A stretch of 31,222 bases of DNA from Tritrichomonas foetus (lineage: Eukaryota > Parabasalia > Tritrichomonadida > Tritrichomonadidae), in NCBI GenBank assembly GCA_001839685.1, contig MLAK01001125.1, forward strand, positions 1-31,222, given 5' to 3'. Under the pieces are notes generated by a model. The model did not search any database and was not told the DNA's origin. It was given only the letters and a program-made list of their open reading frames with translations. This document shows, piece after piece, positions 18,442-29,946 of this stretch; position 1 is the stretch's first letter, and the number at the start of each line of letters is the position of its first letter. Both the position numbers and the translations under genes were made by a program.

Positions 18442-21400
18442 TATATGGAAAAGTTGCAACTCAATATTTTGAACCAACCAATGAACAAATTGGCAAATTT
18501 GCGATTCGATATATGTCTTATGAACTTGCACAGAAAATTACTCAAGATCCATATCTGTTACCAGTAATTACTGATCCAAACTTCCATCATCATGACCTTC
18601 TTCAATTTCATCCAGCTGCACGAAACTGTTCAATAACAACAGCAAGATCAAATTCCATTTCATTTTGGTTTAATATTATAAGTGTTCAACAACAAACTAA
18701 AATAGCTACATGCCCAGGCGGCTCTTTAATACTCGAAGAAAATGGTTACATCACTTTTGCATCACGATCTGTATATATTACTCCGAAACAATGGCACTTA
18801 TGCACTATTTCCACAATCGAAAAAACAAATAAACATTCTATTTTAATTGTTTGCTATATTGATAGCTCCAAAATGGGCGAATTAAGTACTAATAAAACAA
18901 TGACTATTACTTTTGGATCAACTGATGATTGCATTAATCAGGCATGCTGGTTAATGGTTCCATTCATTCGTCAATATCCAAGTCCAATTGATGTGAATGA
19001 AATGAATAAAATTAGAGAAAGTGGTCCACAATTCCCAAGTCAATTTAGAGTTGAAGCTCAAGGTGGTGTAAAACTTGTACCTTATCGAGGAATTTTAAAA
19101 TACATGCATTTATTTGGTGGTCCATTTTATATTTTCAATTTACTTCTTGAAACAGAGAATGAGGAGCATTTCATGCTATTTCTTCAATCCGCTTTTAATT
19201 TATATCGTTTAGGCTGCTATTCTAAAGTACACTTTTTCAGCAATGTTAGATATGTATTTCTTCGACAACAACAATTTTTCACTGTAATGATTGATCAAAT
19301 GCTTACACATGAACTTGAAGATAAAGGAAAATTCGATTGGAAAGGATTTATGATGACGATTAATGATAATTGGCTTCTTTCTTCACCAAGAGTTCAATTT
19401 CGTATAGTTTTAAAGGTATTAAAGCAATATGGATGCAATTTAGAAGATTTATCACTATTTCATACAGCAATTGACACTTTTTTATTCTTTGAATTAGATG
19501 ATGAAACAATGAATAACATTTTACAAGTTTTAGATCTTTATGTTAAAGCATCACAAAATTTATTGAAGAAAATTGCAATGGCAATTATTTCTTTACTATT
19601 TTATGATGATGATAATCCACGCAATGAACTATTGGATGAACGTGTTCTTGAAAAACAAAGAAAGTTATTACAATTTCTTATTCAAGATCATATAACCTTT
19701 ATGTCAGTATTCACTTGTCAAGATGCATTTTCGATCATGGCCATTATTGGAGATGGTTTATGTGTAGAATTTTTGCATTTCATATCAATTCTTTGTATTG
19801 AAAATAATGACTATTTCGATTTAACCAATTTGAAACATTATGTCCCTTATCTTTTCTTACATGTGAGAAACAAATTGTTATGGATTTCACTTCTTCAACT
19901 TTTAACAAGAAAAGAAAGATCAGAAATTGAAGATTTCTTATTAATTGATATTGCAAGGCACAGTTTATTGCCTATCATGTTTGATTTATTAACAGTTTTA
20001 CTACCTTTCGAAATTCAAAATTATTCACCCGATTGCATTTCCTTCAGAATTCTACACTTTTTTTATTCAATGATTCAATCACAAAATATATCATTATTTG
20101 GATTAATTGCAAATATTCAGAACATTTGTAGTTTAGGATTTGGTGAAAGACCAATTTCTCAATATCCATTTCAACTCTCCAAGAAAGTTGTTGTTAATCG
20201 AAGAGCATCACGTCCACGCGTATATAAAGGGAATGTTGATGATTATGGCGATAGAGCAGAACATCTATATAATCATCAAGTTTTGATTGATCTTGACCCA
20301 CAATTATTTGAAGATATGAGTAATTACATGCAATATCATCCTGTTAATTTAGATCAATTTTTTGATGTAAATATTCCCAAAGTGCCTGATCCAGAAGATT
20401 TCTTAACAATTGTTGATAGCCCAATAGCTGATTTAGTTTCTTTAATAGCAGCTAAAGCTTTGGCCGAAGTCGGAAACGATTTATCCACTTTCAAGAAAGT
20501 AGTTGGGCCTTTGACCATTTTTGGCGCTGATGTTGTTCCAAAACTTGCAATAGAAATGCATAAAAAAGTTATTCTCGGTCTTCTTGATGAACGTGATCGC
20601 ATTTCTAATGATACATTGTTCTTTTTGATAGACTTTTTGACGCATAGAGTCATTGAAGGATGGTGGGCTAATAAATCTACTGAACTTCTTCTTAAAATTA
20701 TTAAATTGGTTCCAGGATTCCATAAGTCTCTACCAAAATTCATTATTGCATGTATCAGCCAAACACAATCTTCAGAAGGATTAATGAAAATGGGCAATGA
20801 AATAATCAAACTATCATTTTTCTCTTCATTAATTTCATCAATGCCAAATTATACAGATGCACTCATATATTTATTTGTTAACTCTGAAATGATTGCTTCT
20901 GAAAGCTCTACAGAATTTTTGAAATTATTTTCGAGTAAAATTAACTCCTCTGAACTAGCAGTTGCAATTGATTCACATACTTTGCTAGATTTCCTTCATA
21001 ACACAGACACCGAAAAGATGGCTGAAGCTTATATGACAATATATAATGAACTTGTTCAATCAGCAACGGTCAACAGTAACATTATATCTGCTGAAAGACT
21101 AGATAATACTAGAAAGAGTCGAAATCAAAAGATTATTTCTACAGTTCGAACAATTGTTTCACATTTGACATATTTACGCCGTGCTTTCCGATTCCAATTC
21201 TTTACAAGGATTAATAAATCATGTGGAATGATAGAAAGATCAATTAATACTTTATTCACTATCAAGAATCTTTTGCATCATTCATCAGAAGTTCCAACAA
21301 AATTTTGTATTGTTCCAGCTTCACATCCATTAACAGTGCCTAATAAATTAATCCCAAAGTTCTTCGATTACGAAGCAGCTTATGAAAAATCTGAGACTAA

Positions 21401-24400
21401 GGTAGTTGTTCCTAAATCAAGGCATAATGTCAATGGATGTTTAGTTCCAGAATTGCAAGGTGAAATCACTGGTCCCAAATGTTTAGATGGATGGCATCTT
21501 CCACCAAGAGCAAAAGTAAATATTTATTCTTTGTTCAAATCTCGATTCCAAGCAATAAGTGAACCATTCAAGTGCAACTTCCTAATTGCACCTGAAATGA
21601 TTCCATCTGTTGCTGTTCAATCAAGCAATGCAATCCATATTATGCTTGGTTCGAAATTCTATAACATCAATAAGAGCAATTCTAATAATAAAGGTAAATA
21701 TTATAATATTTATCTGATCGATGAATATGCACTTAGTCATTTTCCAATCATTGAAAATGCCATGAATCGCATCTATGGTGATTCCACACTATTTTTGGGC
21801 CATGTGATTTTGAATATTCCTTTATCAATTGTGACATTATGTATTCCACGTACATTTGCATATAAACAGAACGCAGTTGATGTATTTACTGCATTTGGAT
21901 GCCATTATACCTTTATTATGACACAATCTAAACGAAAATCGTTTGTTTCTCAATTCAATTTGATTTCAATTCCAAATTCAAGACGATCTTTCCGTTTCGC
22001 ACAAAGATTATATTCAAAATCAATAGAAAGTGTATCCAAAATGTGGGCAAACCAATTACTTTCGAATTATGACTACCTTCTTTATCTAAACATGATTTCT
22101 GGACGTAGTTTCAATGACTTCTCACAATATCCAATCTTTCCATGGATTATTTCTGATTATACAACAGAATCACCATGTATTTATCGTGATTTAACAAAAC
22201 CAATGGGCCAACTTGATACAACTCGCGCACACCACTATGACTCAATTTTTAGTAACACATCACCACCATATTTCTATGGCACACATTATTCCAATCCTGC
22301 GTCTGTGTTGAATTTCTTGGTTAGAATTGAACCTTTTACAACATATAATGTTGTCCTTCATGGCGGATTTGAACAACCTGATCGTATGTTTAATTCATTA
22401 GAAGAAACATGGAAAGGCGCTTCTGAACAGAATCCGACAGATGTTCGAGAGCTTATTCCCGAACTGTATTCTTTGACCAGTCTCTTATATAATATTAATA
22501 AAATAAACATGCATGATAAAACTGATGGAACATCAACAAGTTCAGTAGTTCTTCCGAAATGGGCAAATGATGATCCTTATCTTTTCATTTACCACATGAG
22601 ATCAGCACTTGAAGATCCTGCGGTTTCCAAAGAAATCCAGAACTGGATTGATTTGATATTTGGCTACAAGCAGCGTGGAAATGCAGCTATTGAAGCCAAA
22701 AATGTATTTCATCCTTTAACTTATTCAGATGTTACTTTAGATAGTGATGAAACTGTTTCCAGAGCCCAAATAGATGCAATTTTGAACTTTGGCCAATGCC
22801 CACAACAAGTCTTTAAAGAGCCGCATCCAGCTCGATCAAATAAACCAAAAAATACTTTATTAAATATGGACACTAAATTATATAAAATTAAGAAACAAAT
22901 ACCGAATGCTGTTCGAATTAGAGTCTATGACGATGAATTATTTGTTGGAAAACAATTTAATCACTTCCTTGGTTCACCACCTGCTTCTGTAAATGTGTCA
23001 GATAGTGCTTTTGTAGTCAATAATCGATGCTTATCAATCGAACCAGCATTTGGAATCTCTTCTAGTGCACAATCAAATGATAATTCATATTTAGCAGTTG
23101 GTACAAATTGTGGAATGATTCTTAATTATTATATGAGTCAAACACATGCCTTTGTATTAATTTCCAAATCACTTCTTCCAGGTGAACACTTTAAAGTTGT
23201 ATCAATTTCTAGCCATTATGGCTTAGTTTTTGCTGCAACTGATGATTCCCTTTATTTATTCGATCTCACAACAGGATACTTGCTTAGAAAACTTGAAACA
23301 TCAGAACCAATCATTCTTGCAGAATTTGACGAAGTTCAGGATTTTATTATCCTTGCAACAAAATCATCAATTATTGTATTATCCCTAGAATTCGATGAGA
23401 TAGGATATGCTAGTGCATCTGAATTCCATGAAATAACTGCTCTTGCTACATGTGATGATGTTGTTTGGTGTCCAACACCATATTTTGCAACTGGTCATGC
23501 AGATGGATCCATTCTCTTATGGGAAATAAGCGAAGTTCATAAGATTTCGGCAACACTTCTTTCATTTTTGAATGGAAAACCAATTACTGCACTTAAAATT
23601 TACAAGAGTAGTCATGCTTGCCTTGCAATCGATGAAGAAGGTGATGCAATCACAGTTTCAATTGCACTTTTAATGAAACGTATCTTAAAACCATCTTGTT
23701 TCGAAGGATGTGCAGTTTGCAAACAAACATTATCAAAGTCATCACTTGAAAAGGTTATTTCTAGCTCTTCTGGACATAGTCAATCCAATAGTTCAGCTAA
23801 TAAAGATGGCATTAGTGGAAATAAGAGTGGTATTTTCTCACCACTCTCCATGCAGCAACAGTCTCAAAAACAACAAGCTCAACATTATCAACAACAACAA
23901 CTGCAGCAGCAGCAACAACAACAACAAATTCAAAAGCAGATGCACATGCAACACCATTTACAACACCGACTATCACAATCCAATCTTCAGCCAGGTTCTT
24001 TGCAATATTCAGCTTTCCAATCAGGCTTAAAATCAAGTCTTTTCCCACTAAGCAAATCTGGAAGCAATTCTAATTTCAACACTAATTCCAGTGCAAACAC
24101 AAATTCTGGTACACCGAATAACAATCAAGGAAATACTGGAAAGACTTTTGGTAGTTCATATAATCCAAATTCGAGTTTGGTGAATGGTGAAAATTTGAAT
24201 GAGGAGTTGACCAAAAGTAACATTTCACCAATGCCTGGTAGTTTATCACATGTTTTACCATCAGATTCAAATTTGAGTTCAAGTCCTATTCAGAATATAA
24301 GTAGTAGCAACTTTCCACCAATACCTTCAAGTATCCATCAAAGTAATTCTGGCATTGCTGTTCATTTTCAAGGGGTTTGTGCATTATGTGGCCTCCCATA

Positions 24401-24584
24401 CTGCAAGAAATGCGCAGGAACAGACAAACCCAACTTATGCCGGGCTTGTGAACAATCTGAAGATGCTGGAATGGAGTATGGCGTTTCTAGATCGATGAGT
24501 TCATTTGGAGAAGGAGAGAGCGTGAGGACTGACTTTGGATTTGCGACAGGCTCACCAATAATCAGGAAGCTTAGTAACTTCTAA
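18435..24584 (+). pseudogene. BEACH-WD40-FYVE (ALFY/WDFY3-like) gene, 3' fragment
   Basis: From 18444 on this is the remainder (2046 codons) of the gene whose 5' part is at 14432-16279. The frame opens inside the transposon repeat at a TTG, so the listed start is not a true start; the first Met is at 18513. Order of domains: ConA-like lectin fold typical of BEACH proteins (about 18640-19000), long helical region, PH-like domain (about 21480-21960), BEACH domain (about 22000-22740, with AGRSFNDxSQYPxFPW-type, RDLTKPMG, GTHYSNP, RELIPELY and WIDLIFGYKQRG motifs), WD40 repeats (about 23040-23680) and a FYVE-like zinc finger. BEACH-WD40-FYVE is the architecture of ALFY/WDFY3, a phosphoinositide-binding scaffold in selective autophagy and membrane traffic. 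The finger is split by a Gln/Ser/Asn-rich insertion. The long frame has no other break, so the disruption is recent or this allele is one of several copies. Confidence 0.9.
23860..24350 (+). repeat. Low-complexity Gln/Asn/Ser-rich coding tract
   Basis: CAA/CAG-rich stretch (densest at about 23865-23975) followed by Ser/Asn-rich sequence. It encodes a disordered linker placed between the second and third zinc ligands of the FYVE-like finger. Confidence 0.85.
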
Positions 24585-25258
24585 GTTACATATTTTGTTT
24601 AAATTTTGTTTCTCGTTTCATTTCATTCATTCATTATTTTCAATATTTTTTTATTTATTTTTATATAAAAAGCTAATTATGGACTTGTTCATGTACGCCA
24701 TTGATTTGCACGTATGCTTCGGAAAATGAAAAAGAAAAATGTCAAGAGTAAGAACTTATATTTATTTATTTAAATAACTTCTCATTGAAGTTTTCGAATG
24801 ATTTTGTATGATTTATTTGGTGCATTTTTTTCCGAAAAAAAGTAAACCTTTTCTATGAATATCTGTCAACTTTTCCTATTCTCTCTAGTAGAAACAAAGA
24901 TGAATATTTTGAAATACTTTTTTCTTCATGGATTTAGTACACCTTCGTGAAAGATAGGAAAATAAACGTTAATTATGGTTAAAAGAAAATCAAATTGAAA
25001 ATAATGTCCAATTTTCACTTGAAATGTTTTTCAAAAGAAAATCACATTATTTTTTTATATTTATTGAAAATGAAATTTGGTTGAACTTTTTCAATAAAAA
25101 TCTCTTAAGATAATTAAATGAATTTAGATTTTGATGACCTTTTATGCATTGAAAAAAGATGATTTTGAATGAAGAAAGTAACAAAATAACTTTTTCACAA
25201 TTTTGAATAATAAACCCGCTGAAATTTCACTTCACATAAACTTAATTATTTCATTAAA
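24585..25258. other. Intergenic spacer
   Basis: AT-rich spacer between the BEACH gene and the ankyrin-RING gene. Apart from the Inr-like motif at its right end I see nothing specific. Confidence 0.5.
25251..25256 (+). promoter_or_regulatory. Inr-like motif of the ankyrin-RING gene
   Basis: TCATTA, an exact match to the Trichomonas initiator, 2 bases before the ATG at 25259. This is the best-placed Inr in the window. Confidence 0.55.
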
Positions 25259-26751
25259 ATGGGAGAAGCAAAAGCGCTTTCCGAAATCTATGCAAAGATC
25301 GAAAATAAAGACATAACAGACTTAAAGAATTTCTGTGACAAAGTGGAATCTTTCGATGTTATCAATGATGATCATAATGATACAAAATTATATCCACTTC
25401 ATTTTGCAGTGGTAAACGATTTTATTGAAGCTGTTGAACTTTTTATTGAGAAAGGAGCAGATATTAATTTTAATTATAAAGAAACTGCATTATTTGCTGC
25501 TGTTAAGAATCAAAACAAAAAAATGGTAGATTTACTGTTAGAAAAAGGTGCTGATTTAAATGCGCTTAATTATAGAGTTTTATTTTTTGTATTTATGAAG
25601 AAAATATTATTTTCATTTCATTGAGAAATAATAATTTTGAATTAACCAAAAAATTGATTGAAAAAGGCGCCATCATAAATGTAGTGAATTGTGAGAAAGA
25701 AACACCACTTCATCTTTCAATTCAACTTGGCAATCTTGATTTCATCAGATATTTGATTGAAAAAGGTGCTAATCCTAATATAACTGGAAATGCATGTTTA
25801 ACTCTTGCTAAAAATCTTGATAATAATGAAATTGTTGACTTTCTTGAAAAAAATGGAGCATATGAAGATAATCGATCATTGTCAGCTTTTGAAAAAACCT
25901 TCAGTCCAAGGCCATATGTTTCCTTCCGTCCATTGGACATGCTATTCCAAATAATAAAACTCAATAATATTCCTGGCCTGAAAAAATTCTGTCACACCTA
26001 CAAAGACTATGAACAAATTGATGAAGTTAATTATTATCCACTTCATTACGCCATTGTTGATGGAAATTTCGATATTGTGAAAATATTAATCGAGAATGGT
26101 GCTGATATCAATTTCAATTATCGTGAAACACCTTTGATATGTGCAGCCAAGCATAAAAAAGATAGTATCTTCAATTTCCTGTTAAGATCAGGAGCTGATA
26201 TTACTTCATTAGATGAAAAAAATGAAAATGTATTATTCCAAGTTGTCAGAAACGAAAATTATGAAGTTGTTGAAAAATTGGTAGTTGGTAAAAAAATCCC
26301 AATTAATATTTTAAGCTCAAAGAATGAAAGTCCTCTGAGTATTGCAATTGGTCTGAAAAATATAAAATTAATTCAGCTTCTTCTTGAGAATGGTGCTGAT
26401 CCGAACGTTGTTGGAAACAATTGTTTGAAAGCAGCAATAAATACAAAAGATCAAAATATTGAACAATTATTGATTCAATTTGGTGCTAAAGAAGAAGTTC
26501 GCATTTCACGTGTTTCAAGGAACAAACAATTTCTTAAGGATAAAAGAAAGAAAGCAATAGACCAAAGAAGTCCAAAGGCAAATCAATCGAGAGATGGCGA
26601 ATGTCTCAAATGCCAAGCTACAACTGATCTAATGAAACTTATACCTTGTGGTCATGCAGTAATCTGTAAAAATTGTGCCAAAAGAATTATCGATATTATT
26701 GAAAAATGCCCTGTTTGCAATTTGTGTTTTATGGCAACAACAACAGTGTAA
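25259..26751 (+). pseudogene. Ankyrin-repeat RING-finger protein, broken by a frameshift
   Basis: The frame from 25259 carries ankyrin repeats (YPLHFAVVNDF, GADINFNYKETALFAAV, VDLLLEKGADLNA) and stops at 25622-25624. A second frame continues from about 25598 with EENIIFISLRNNNFELTKKL and further repeats to a C-terminal RING-like C3HC4 finger (about 26600-26730: CLKC, CGHAVICKNC, CPVC) and TAA-A at 26749-26752. The product would be a probable E3 ubiquitin ligase with an ankyrin substrate-binding part. The break lies between about 25575 and 25597, next to a T6 run (25583-25588). One missing base would restore the frame. The protein is two diverged tandem copies of a module about 215 codons long; the corresponding YPLH motifs are at 25391 and 26035. 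It could be a pseudogene, a programmed frameshift or a sequencing error. Confidence 0.85.
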
Positions 26752-26932
26752 ATAAACATTAATTGGTTAGTTGATTATTTTCTTTATTTTAAAAAAGTTT
26801 GTGCCATCACGTGAATCTGAAGCATGAAAACAATAAAAATGAAAATAGGAAATATCAGAAATATCCAAAACGCAAATCATGAAAAAAACGTGAAAATTTA
26901 AAAAAGAATGAAAAATTCTATAATTGAAACAT
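26752..26932. terminator. Short convergent intergenic region with both 3' ends
   Basis: Separates the stop of the ankyrin-RING gene (TAAA) and the stop of the minus-strand ubiquitin-like gene (also TAAA on its strand). Both fit the Trichomonas UAAA cleavage/polyadenylation signal that overlaps the stop codon. The two transcripts may overlap at their 3' ends. Confidence 0.4.
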
Positions 26933-27961
26933 TTACTCCGATTTTTTAACATCTTTGAAGAGCTGACTAGGGAAGTGCTCCTTTCTATCCGCACGGCCAA
27001 TGTTAATATCTCCCAATGGCTTCAAAAGTGCAGCCACTCCGCTGGGGAAGCTTTGCTTGTAAAAAGGGTTAGGGAGAGGTTCCTCCGATGGTCCATCTGC
27101 TGATTCGTGATAACCAGTAAAAGCTTCATTCACAATAAAACCGTTATCAAAATATTGAAGAAATGGATAAATTTGAGTATCGGCGAATTCATTGTTATCA
27201 CTACTATTATATTTTTCATAAAACCAATTATTATTATTTTGACTATTATGATTATTATTGCGGAAATTGAAATTTTGTGTGATTTCATTTTTGTGGATTA
27301 AACCGTTTTTGTGTATTGAAATTGATTTCTGTGCTAATTTGGCCTCTTCTTCTTCTTCATTTTTTAACATTTCTTTGAGAATATTTGGATATTCCGGCAT
27401 CGTTTCCCATGCAGAAAAGGCTAAATCATTTAACCGTGAGATTTCACTTCTTCTCGCCTCATCTAAAATATTTGAATATTTCTCATTTTCAATTTCTCTG
27501 TTTTTGAGGTATTCATAATAACGCGTTTTAATATTGAAATCAGCTTGAAAAAGTTCATTTTGTGAGAAAATATTCGAATAATTATTTTTGGCTTTCAAAC
27601 TTTCCAAAAAGCGCATCTTTTTCTCGTTTGAATGGGCTTTCACGTTTTTGAGATGACAAATAATCGTTGATCCGGTTTTTATTTTGTGATAATCGAATGA
27701 GAAATTTCCATCCAATATTTTGCCTTTATAAACAAAAAGAAGCTGCTGGGAGCCCGGCTGGCCGACTTCTGAAAATCCTTCTTGCGCAAGAACATCTGAA
27801 ATTGTGAGGCATGGATTTGTTTTGATGAGTTTTGAATCACCCCAGCTCCATCGGACTCGAATAACGATGTTTTTTTTCTTTTCGGAATTAGGAAAATGTC
27901 CAGAATCGCTTTTGAGACATTGACCGTTGTAGAGCGCGTCAGTGGTATTACTTGTTTTCAT
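26933..27961 (-). CDS. Ubiquitin-like domain protein
   Basis: A 342-residue protein. Residues about 31-105 form a ubiquitin-like fold: IVIRVRW opens the beta-grasp, followed by LTISDVLAQEG, LLFVYKGKILDGNFSF (the conserved 'L(I)xxGKxLxD' stretch of ubiquitin-like domains) and YHKIKTGSTIICHLK. There is no C-terminal Gly-Gly after it, so it is not a processed modifier but a domain inside a larger protein. The rest is charged and Asn-rich, with no further recognised domain and no membrane segment; a short acidic run lies near 200. Such proteins often shuttle to the proteasome or bind ubiquitin-related partners; the role here is unknown. The start Met has an Inr-like TCACA a few bases upstream. 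It is convergent with the ankyrin-RING gene. Confidence 0.75.
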   Translation of the reverse strand: MKTSNTTDALYNGQCLKSDSGHFPNSEKKKNIVIRVRWSWGDSKLIKTNPCLTISDVLAQEGFSEVGQPGSQQLLFVYKGKILDGNFSFDYHKIKTGSTIICHLKNVKAHSNEKKMRFLESLKAKNNYSNIFSQNELFQADFNIKTRYYEYLKNREIENEKYSNILDEARRSEISRLNDLAFSAWETMPEYPNILKEMLKNEEEEEAKLAQKSISIHKNGLIHKNEITQNFNFRNNNHNSQNNNNWFYEKYNSSDNNEFADTQIYPFLQYFDNGFIVNEAFTGYHESADGPSEEPLPNPFYKQSFPSGVAALLKPLGDINIGRADRKEHFPSQLFKDVKKSE

Positions 27962-29946
27962 AATGTGATACTTTTTCTGAACTGAATAGTTTGAATAATA
28001 CTTTTATGAGATTCAATGATTACTATCAAAAAATAATGTGATTTGAATATAATATTTTAACATTAAAGAAACTATTATTTGAATTTTATTGAATATTGTA
28101 TCGGTAAAAGATTTTCTGAAGAATATACGCTCAAAATTATATGAAAAAATAAATTTTTCTGAAGAGGGCTTTGAAATAAAAACATTGAGTGTAAATGCAA
28201 CCAGTTAGTTAATTTTACTGGTATATTGGTAAAAAAAAGAGATTCATCGAGCAATGTGTCTTTTATTGTCCAATAAAATATTATCTATATTTAATATCAA
28301 TATATTCTTAAATAACCTAAAAATTAACAAGAAAACTATCCATTTAAATTGGATTTATATTTGAAAATACTGTGAAATTATTTCTGTAAGTAACGTTTAC
28401 AATTTCTCAACTCACAATTGATGAAATCTTCTCGAAATAATAGAAACATCAGATTATAACCATTGGTCCAAGAGTAACCTTGCATAGTAATGATGTAACA
28501 TAGATTCTTTTATCTAACTCAATAGTGACTAAGAATGAGCAAGACTCACTCTGGGGATGATAAATGGCTGTAGAAAATTTCTCAATTATTGAATGCATTG
28601 AAAAAATAAACATAAAGAATTTAACAAATGTCCACTTTTTAAATGAAAAGTACGTTATAAGTGCAAAAATTTATTATTCAAATTCTTTTTCAATGCTTTA
28701 CAATAAATCTTTTGATCACATTTTATTAAATAAATTTAGGATATCTTTTTCTACAAACTCATGATATCTATCCTGTATATATACTATGACTACAGCTATA
28801 CTCACATTTGTCCAAAAATTAAAAGTCGTTTTCTATTATTAATGAAATCGTTTTTTTTTTCTGGAGTTTTTAATCGTTTTTCCATGTTAATCATTCTTCA
28901 TTCTCCTAATAATTACAGAGAACATAGTGTGACTATTATTTTTTCATTTGTAAATGAATATATCCATACTTCTTTAACAAAAAGTTATTTCATTAATAGA
29001 TTTATTCAGGTAATTTTCTGACATATTTTCAATAATATTCGATTCATTCATCAACACAAGAATGATGGTTGAAAACTTAACAACATGAAAGTTATTAATA
29101 GGAAAATTGTTAATAGACATCACTGCTATGACCAAGATTGAGACGTTATTATCTATCGAATACTATGACCAAATGTGTAATGCATCTTGGGCATAACAGG
29201 GAAGTTTAATGTTTATATGAAAAGTGGTAAACCTGAGAGAAGTTATGATTTTGAGCATCATAGAGAGATCTCTCTGTTTTTCAAAAAAAACAATTGAGGA
29301 GAAATAGCCGTTTATAATTTGTTTTGACCAATAAGTACTCAATTTTTCTATGGAAAATCTTGTGGAGTGTTATCATTTTATCTTGTGAAATTATGAAGAA
29401 AATGAACTCAAACTCTGTCACCAACATATAATCATTTTATAAATAAGAGATATCATAGTTATATTTGTCATATAATCAATTTAAGACCTCCCAATTAAAA
29501 TATATATCATATATATGACATTTGGTTCAACATCAATCACACATTTCGGTTTGTGTTTCTCCTTCATCAAATAGAATTCATCAATAATGAGCGACTCTAG
29601 GTAATACCATCAAATTATTTCCGACGATATGATATTCAAAAATCATTGAATTACATATATTCAAAAAGTTACTACATTTCGAGTTACAATAATATCCATA
29701 TGGGAAAATAACATGAGAATTGTTTAATGATATATTTGACAAACAAATATAATATTAATTGTAAATAATCAGATTAGAAATGATAGTATCTTTTTTGAGT
29801 CTTGTATTAGCAATATGCACTACTCGCCATATTTTCAATGTCAATCAAACTTTTTCATTGTTTAATATATAACTTCAGAAAACTTTCAGATCTTTCCTTG
29901 AAAAAACTCATCTGTCAGTCTCAATACACTTTTTGAATAATACATC
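27962..29946. other. 2-kb AT-rich spacer without genes
   Basis: Short open frames here (for example 28564-28764 and 28761-29021) are Phe/Ile/Ser/Asn-rich and look like chance. A 7-bp hairpin with one G-T pair, GAATGAG with CTCACTC, is near 28533-28551. A short direct repeat, CTATGACCAA, occurs near 29126 and 29162. A palindromic ATATATATCATATATATGA lies near 29500. The right end should carry the promoter of the MGC gene, but no clear Inr is visible. Confidence 0.45.
27964..27968 (-). promoter_or_regulatory. Inr-like motif of the ubiquitin-like gene
   Basis: Reads TCACA on the minus strand, 2 bases upstream of the ATG. Position and sequence fit the Trichomonas initiator well. Confidence 0.5.

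Noticed and set aside
20354..20809. Minus-strand frames inside the BEACH gene
   Set aside because: Antisense shadows of a clearly coding region.
23710..24048. Ser/Asn- and Val-rich frames over the Gln-rich tract
   Set aside because: Produced by the CAA/CAG repeat in other phases; the BEACH frame continues through the tract to the FYVE-like cysteines.
25580..25630. An intron as the explanation for the ankyrin frame change
   Set aside because: No trichomonad-type 5' splice motif or ACTAAC-ACACAG-like 3' motif is present, and the GT-AG pairs I could find there do not restore the frame.
28564..29021. Two plus-strand frames in the 2-kb spacer
   Set aside because: Phe/Ile/Ser/Asn-rich, no motif; expected by chance at this base composition.
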